Part shown: positions 58,923-64,000 of the stretch, in pieces
How positions within the stretch are numbered: position 1 is the first letter of the stretch
How the letters are laid out: the number at the start of each line of letters is the position of its first letter
Assembly: GCA_013368315.1 (NCBI GenBank)
Contig: JAACJM010000020.1
Location: 434,001 to 498,000, forward strand
Direction of reading: 5' to 3'
DNA from: Tetrapyrgos nigripes
Lineage: Eukaryota; Basidiomycota; Agaricomycetes; Agaricales; Campanellaceae
DNA length: 64,000 bases
Program-made: the position numbers and the translations under genes
The notes under the pieces: model-generated
Told to the model about the DNA's origin: nothing
Seen by the model: only the letters and a program-made list of their open reading frames with translations
The model's database searches: none

Positions 58923-61452
58923 ATGGCTGAACAAACCGTTGCACCGCAAGCAAAGGTTAATACTCCTTGTGTGATTCACTTTTCAAGTCATTGATTCACA
59001 TCAGATACTCTAGGGCAAGACAAAAGCAAAAACTCGATATTTGAAGCGAAAAAGAGAACGTCGAAAGCTCATCAAGAAAGCCAAACCGACCGACACTAAG
59101 CAGCCTGTTCTACAAGAAGCCAATGGAGATGGCTCTGGTTCAGATGACTCTGAGGAGGATGTGGATGAAGATGTTCTAGTCGACCAAAATGTTTCGATAG
59201 ACCCAGTGCAGGCGGAAGGGTCATCACCAGAGCGGCCAAAGAAACGGCGAAGATTGTCTGTACAGCCTGAAGACATAGAGATGGAAGCTGCGCAGGAGAA
59301 CGGTAAACTACCAGAGTCCCCGGTGCTGGACGCGCCTCTCCCTTCCTTTCCTTTACCAGCCCTCCCTGACGCACCGTCCAAGTCTACCTTGGCCCTTCAA
59401 GGCTTAGACAGAGGTCTCGTGGATGCTGAAATTATTGCACCGTCTACCGTGCTATCCATACCCAGCGATGACTCTGACGGAGGTACAAGGCTGAGCGAAA
59501 GGATGCGTAGACGCCTTCAGGATCTGGGTATCACAGAACTTTTTGCAGGCGAGCATCTTCCCTATACAATTGTTCAACTATCTAATGTCGAGTCATAATC
59601 CTCAGTCCAGACTTCTTTGCTTCCGTTTCTGCTACCGCAAAGTGCGCTTCATCGAAGTTTGTACCAACCATACCATCCTCCTCGCGATGTATGCGTATCA
59701 GCTCCTACTGGCAGCGGAAAAACGTTGGCATACGCGATTCCCATTGTTGAGGTAAGTATTGTCAGTTACTTTGAAGTCTATTATCTGAACCTAGCGATCA
59801 GGTGCTGTCTTCTCGAACAGTTACCCGTCTACGAGCATTGATAGTGCTTCCTACACGCGACTTGGTCACCCAAGTACGTGAAACTTTTGAAGCCATAAGT
59901 AAAGGGCGTGGCTTAAAGGTCTGCTTTCCGTCTGTGACCTACCTCACTTTCTGATGTCTCTTCAGACTGGGACTGCAACAGGACAGCATTCTTTCTCCCA
60001 TGAGCAATCGCAACTTGTCGCAGATAGAACGACAAAGTAAGTTTTATGTTTTGCCTTTCCTAGCATCGTTTTAGATAGCTCAACCCATTCCCAGTCTTTT
60101 AGCCGGCTCAAGTAAAGTGGACATCCTGATATGCACACCTGGAAGATTGATAGATCACCTTCATGGCACTCCCAACTTCTCCCTTCAGCATCTTCGCTTT
60201 CTGGTGATTTATTAAATGCTGTGACCACAAGATTTTTCTACTAAAGCTGCCTCTCATAGGTTATTGACGAAGCTGATCGTTTACTGGCCCAGTCTTTCCA
60301 GGATTGGCTCGTGCAGGTGCTAGCAGCTACTCGTCCTCCAAAGCAAGTCATCACACACAGCTTGGCTGAGCTCTCCAGTGTGAAGAGGCTCCTGATCGTC
60401 CGACTCATGAAGCCCGCTCGCTTCCAGTCCACGATGCATTAGCACCTGCGTTTCTTCATCTCCTTCCTTTCCCCAACGTACCTTCGTTCATCACAGAGAA
60501 AACAGAATCTTCTTGCCAGAAATTGCTGTTCTCTGCGACATTAACTCGTGATCCCAGCAAAATCGCTGCCCTTGGACTGCGAGATCCTAAATACTTTGTG
60601 GTCCACGGGAAAGACAGGAACGATGGAATTCTAGATGTTGTAACAGAGAAATTCACGATGCCCGCTACACTGAAGGTAAGCATTGCACTTTATTTTTCTC
60701 TCTTTAATATTCATTCTTTCTGCAGGAGCATATGATTGTCTGCGAAACTTCGCAAAAACCCCTCATCTTCTTCCACCTGGTCCATTCGCATAATGTTGTG
60801 AATGCGCTAGTTTTCACCAAGTCGGCCGAATCGACGAGTCGACTAGTAAAGCTACTCGAATTCGTCGAAAACTCGTTTGCAGATTCCACCAGAAAACCGG
60901 TCACAGTCCGTGCCTATTCCAGTGACCTGGGCGCAGCAGAGCGAAAGTCCATATTAGACAGTTTCAAAGCTCAAGAAATTCAGATGTAAGTGATCCCTAC
61001 TCTCTAACCAATGTCAAGTAGTAACTTGTTCTTCAGTCTAGTCTGCTCTGATCTGATTTCGCGAGGTATCGACATTAGCCATGTTTCTCATGTAGTAAGC
61101 TACGATACGCCTGTTGATATGCGCAAGTACGTCCACCGTGTGGGTAGGACTGCAAGAGCTGGTAGAGAGGGAGACGCCTGGACTTTGGTTGAGGAGCAAG
61201 AGGTATGTATGGAATACACATCACTTACCTTTCGTCTCTTATATTTTATGCAGGCTCGGCATTTTAAAAATATGATGAAGGAAGCTGAGCACTTGGACAG
61301 TATGAAGAGGCTGAGAGTGAGCGAACAAGACTTAGCGCCCCTTGTTCCGCATTACGATGTCAGTCCTTTTGCATCTCTCTGATTCTGTCTGTCTGAAATT
61401 TGTTTTGCAGACGGCTTTGACAAAATTAAAAGAGGTCTACTCGAGGTCATGA
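58923..61452 (+). CDS. DEAD-box RNA helicase, Dbp6/DDX51-type
   Basis: About eleven exons from ATG 58923; the first four are 58923-58955, 59014-59548, 59606-59751 and 59802-59918. A charged, acidic N-terminal region precedes the helicase core: [11 protein letters not shown] (motif I), VLPTRDL (Ia), [10 protein letters not shown] (Ib), VIDEADRLL (II), SATLTRD (III), ARGID-like SRGIDISHV (V) and [10 protein letters not shown] (VI). The helicase insert and motif context fit Dbp6/DDX51, needed for early 60S ribosome assembly. Exon 2 ends with a GC donor (59549-59605). An apparent stop after RPPK disappears if a 53-nt intron with donor GTCCTC is removed in the exon after DEAD. The stop is at 61450-61452. 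Confidence 0.88.
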
Positions 61453-61643
61453 TGCCGCAAACCCAACTCAAGATAATTCTGTAACTTCGCCGCTGGGAAA
61501 CACCGCATTCTAGCCTGGTTTCTGCTAGTCCCGTTGATTGGATCAGTAAAAGACATGGGTTAACCGCAAGCATGTATTTTACTGCAGTCCTTACAGAGTG
61601 CAGGACTTTCAGATTGGATGTAATAGACAGTCATGTATTACAG

Positions 61644-62232
61644 TCAAATGACGCGTCGTTCACAACGCGTTTCACTGTGTACAGTCTCGCAATTTTGATC
61701 ACAGTAAGGCAACGCGCATTTTTGGCATTTATACCGTCCCCAGTATCCACAGACAGAACAGATGAGACGTGGAGGGTATGAAGTCGGTGGAGTTTGAGCA
61801 GTCAGGTAGGTCGGTATTGAAGAAGGCATGGATGCTATGCCCTGCAGAACAGTAAGTTATCGTTCAAAGCTGAGAAAGACACAGCACGTACAGATTCCGC
61901 TATGAGTGTGGCAAGGTTTTTACGATACAGGAGGGCAGTTCTGATGTTCATGGTTGATTTCTTCTTCTTTGCGGCTGGAGAGTTGCCTGATAGATTGAGG
62001 TTTCGTTTGTCTGAAATGACCTGTCTTGCTCGACCCTTTCTTGCACCGTCTTCTTCTTCTTCCCCGACGTCGAGTCCTGGCTCTGCATAATTTGATTTCT
62101 TGAAACAGATGATACGAGAGATCTAAAAGCCATTAGGAAAGAGCTCACCTCTAGTTCGTCGAGATGTCTTTTCGTCCGTTTTGCTATAACATCTGGGGTT
62201 ATTAGAGTCGTGTTGTTGACTTGTCTAGACAC
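61644..62232 (-). CDS. HIT-type zinc finger protein Vps71/ZNHIT1-like
   Basis: Three exons read from about 62230 to the stop at 61644-61646. The middle part is acidic then basic (GLDVGEEEEDGARKGRARQV). The C terminus has the HIT zinc finger (CSVCGYWGRYKCQKCALPYCDQNCETVH ... C), seen here as CSVC, CQKC, YCDQNC and H/C pairs. Vps71/ZNHIT1 is a subunit of the SWR1 complex that deposits H2A.Z. The reading frame is open to GTG 62230 but no in-frame ATG was found, so a short 5' exon is missing from this model. Confidence 0.8.
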
Positions 62233-62515
62233 TGGTGCAGATAATTCGTGGTAGGCCCTTGAAGTAGATGAGAGTTTGCATACGCTGTTCCCTGTTCCTT
62301 TTCGATGGCATGGATAATAATATTGCGGAGAGAGATGTGACTCTGGGTAGAACCGAGTCTGAGCACGCCATCGTCAAATACGAGGATGACTCCACCATTT
62401 TTTTCTTCCCTTACATTCACTTCCTCTTCTTTCAGATCCTCCTTGTAATCCCTGGTGCTATATCTTCTTTACTGCCGGTAATTTGAAGGATCATTCTGCG
62501 AAACCTAATACCGCG

Positions 62516-64000
62516 ATGGGACCATCTCAGGTGGACACTAAAAAGGCTGCTTGCACGACCTTCCAACTCCGGACCCGGATTCTCCTGTCAGGACTCGAAG
62601 GCCATACAGGTTTCCTACGCTGTGCGCGACAGTGGAAAACCCTTATCAAAAGGATCAATATGGCAGTAGTTCTGTGCCGATTTATCAGACTGCCACCTTC
62701 AAAGGTGTTTCGGGCGAATACGACTATAGCAGGAGCGGTAATCCTACTCGGAGTCATTTAGGTGCGTAGGAGAAGAGTTTGGAGACGACGTCTTTGTTAA
62801 TCAATGGTTTTAGAGCATCACATCGCCAAGATATCCTCTGCAGCTCATGCCTTTGCTGTATCTTCAGGAATGGCAGCTCTTGATATCATTCTCCGTCTTC
62901 TGAAGCCAGGCGACGAAGTCATCGCTGGGGATGATCTTTATGGTGGAACCAATCGTCTACTGGGCTACATTCGCACCCATGTTGGAGTCACTGTCCATCA
63001 TGTCGACACTACAGATCCATCTTCAATCATCCCATACATCAATCCCACCAAGACTGCGATGGTATTACTCGAATCGCCCACAAATCCTCTCTTGAAGATT
63101 GCGGATCTTGCTCTCATCAGCAGGGAAGTCAAGGAGCGGGCTCCAGCGGCAGTCGTCGTCGTTGACAACACTATGATGAGCCCATACCTACAACGTCCTC
63201 TAGAACATGGCGCAGACATCGTTTACGACAGTGCAACGAAGTACCTTAGCGGTCACCATGATCTCATGGCTGGTATGATTACTTGCAACCGTGAAGACCT
63301 GGCTAAAGTCAGTACATCAATATTGAAATCAGTGCCTTTTTCTTACGGCTTCACTCTTTCTATGTAGCAAATGGCCTTCATCATAAACTCAGTTGGAAAT
63401 GCGCTAACCCCCATCGACTGTTTTCTCCTCCTCCGAGGAGTTAAAACTTTGGCTGTTCGCATGGATCGTCAGCAGACAACGGCATCTCTCGTCGCCACAT
63501 ACCTCCATTCTTTAGGTTTCAAAGTGCATTATCCTGGTCTGCCGGATCACCCTGGCCGAGAAATCCACCACCGTATCGCTGATGGAAATGGAGCTGTGCT
63601 CAGCTTTGAGACTGGCAATAAAGAGCTCAGTGAGAAGATCGTTGGAGGAACTAGACTCTGGGGTATCAGTGTAAGCTTTGGCTGCGTGAATAGCTTGATC
63701 AGTATGCCTTGTGTCATGTCGTACGTTGTCGCTATGCCGTCTTCCCAACTCATGCTAACTACAGCAACTCACACAGACATGCGTCAATTGATCCTGCCAC
63801 TCGAGCTGCCCGTGGATTACCCGAGGATCTTATCAGACTTTGTGTCGGCATTGAGGATCCTTCTGACCTCCTGGATGATTTGGAGCATGCTCTTATTGAC
63901 GCGGGTGCGATTGCGCTGAGCATGCAGCAGAATGCTTATGTCCGTGTTCAACCCGATGAAAAGGCTTTAAACAAGGCCGTGGAACAGCTAGTCATTGGCG
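62516..64000 (+). CDS. Cystathionine beta-lyase, 3' end beyond the window
   Basis: PLP-dependent Cys/Met metabolism enzyme. The frame starts clearly at about 62551 (LPTPDPDSPVRTRR, TATFKGVSGEYDYSRSGNPT), then continues through AHAFAVSSGMAALDIILR, DDLYGGTNRL, VLLESPTNP, VVVDNTMMSPY and DSATKYLSGHHDLMAG with the PLP lysine, then GNALTPIDCFLLLRGVKTL. Introns at about 62761-62814, 63308-63368 and 63664-63778. The enzyme converts cystathionine to homocysteine, pyruvate and ammonia. The 5' end is unresolved: ATG 62516 is in another frame, so a splice or start further upstream is needed. Sequence ends inside the C-terminal domain (SMQQNAYVRVQPDEKAL). Confidence 0.9.

Noticed and set aside
60300..60440. 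DEAD-box helicase interrupted by a stop after the DEAD motif
   Set aside because: Removing a 53-nt intron (GTCCTC...GAAG) restores an open frame leading to SATLTRD, so the gene is probably intact.

Overview
The window is nuclear DNA from a filamentous basidiomycete fungus, most likely an Agaricomycete. The genes are dense and lie on both strands. Most are cut by many 48-65 nt introns with GT-AG (sometimes GC-AG) ends. The mobile elements (a chromodomain Ty3/gypsy element, a Plavaka-type transposon and hAT-type MITEs) are typical of mushroom-forming fungi. Exon models below were built by hand from splice signals and frame continuity, with no RNA evidence.

Layout. 1-2.5 kb: a decayed region with a fragment of an ABC-C transporter. 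2.8-9.05 kb: a degenerate Ty3/gypsy chromovirus with two 216-bp LTRs, inserted in a minus-strand low-complexity gene. 10.3-10.9 kb: an hAT-type MITE. 11.7-18.5 kb: a stand-alone adenylation-domain enzyme, an AAA ATPase and an Sld7-like replication protein. 19.3-24.3 kb: a head-to-head pair, phosphoketolase (XFP) and acetate kinase (ACK), which together turn xylulose-5-P or fructose-6-P into acetyl-phosphate and then acetate plus ATP. 24.6-38.1 kb: a second, partial copy of this XFP-ACK block. It is separated from the first by a 7.8-kb Plavaka element with recognisable terminal inverted repeats and by a second MITE.

38.1-43.0 kb: a secreted two-domain beta-sandwich-like protein, then a casein-kinase-1-like gene whose reading frame is fused to a signal peptide and a secreted-type N terminus. 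43.9-50.9 kb: a C2-domain protein (Inn1/Fic1-like), a DUF1295 membrane protein, a small mitochondrial protein and PFK-2/FBPase-2. 51.5-64 kb: the normal casein kinase 1 paralogue with a C-terminal Cys-Cys tail, an F-box protein, a DsbA/FrnE-like oxidoreductase, the mRNA export factor Rae1, a Dbp6/DDX51-type DEAD-box helicase, the HIT-zinc-finger SWR1 subunit Vps71/ZNHIT1, and the 5' part of cystathionine beta-lyase.

The right third is ordinary housekeeping DNA. The interest lies in 22-43 kb, where duplication, gene capture and transposition have produced several apparent chimeras: (i) the second ACK copy is interrupted in exon 4 by a 1.9-kb intron-containing gene that continues the ACK reading frame; (ii) the first ACK copy, otherwise complete, has an extra A in a homopolymer; (iii) a CK1 kinase has acquired the promoter and signal peptide of a secreted-protein gene and lost its membrane-anchoring tail.
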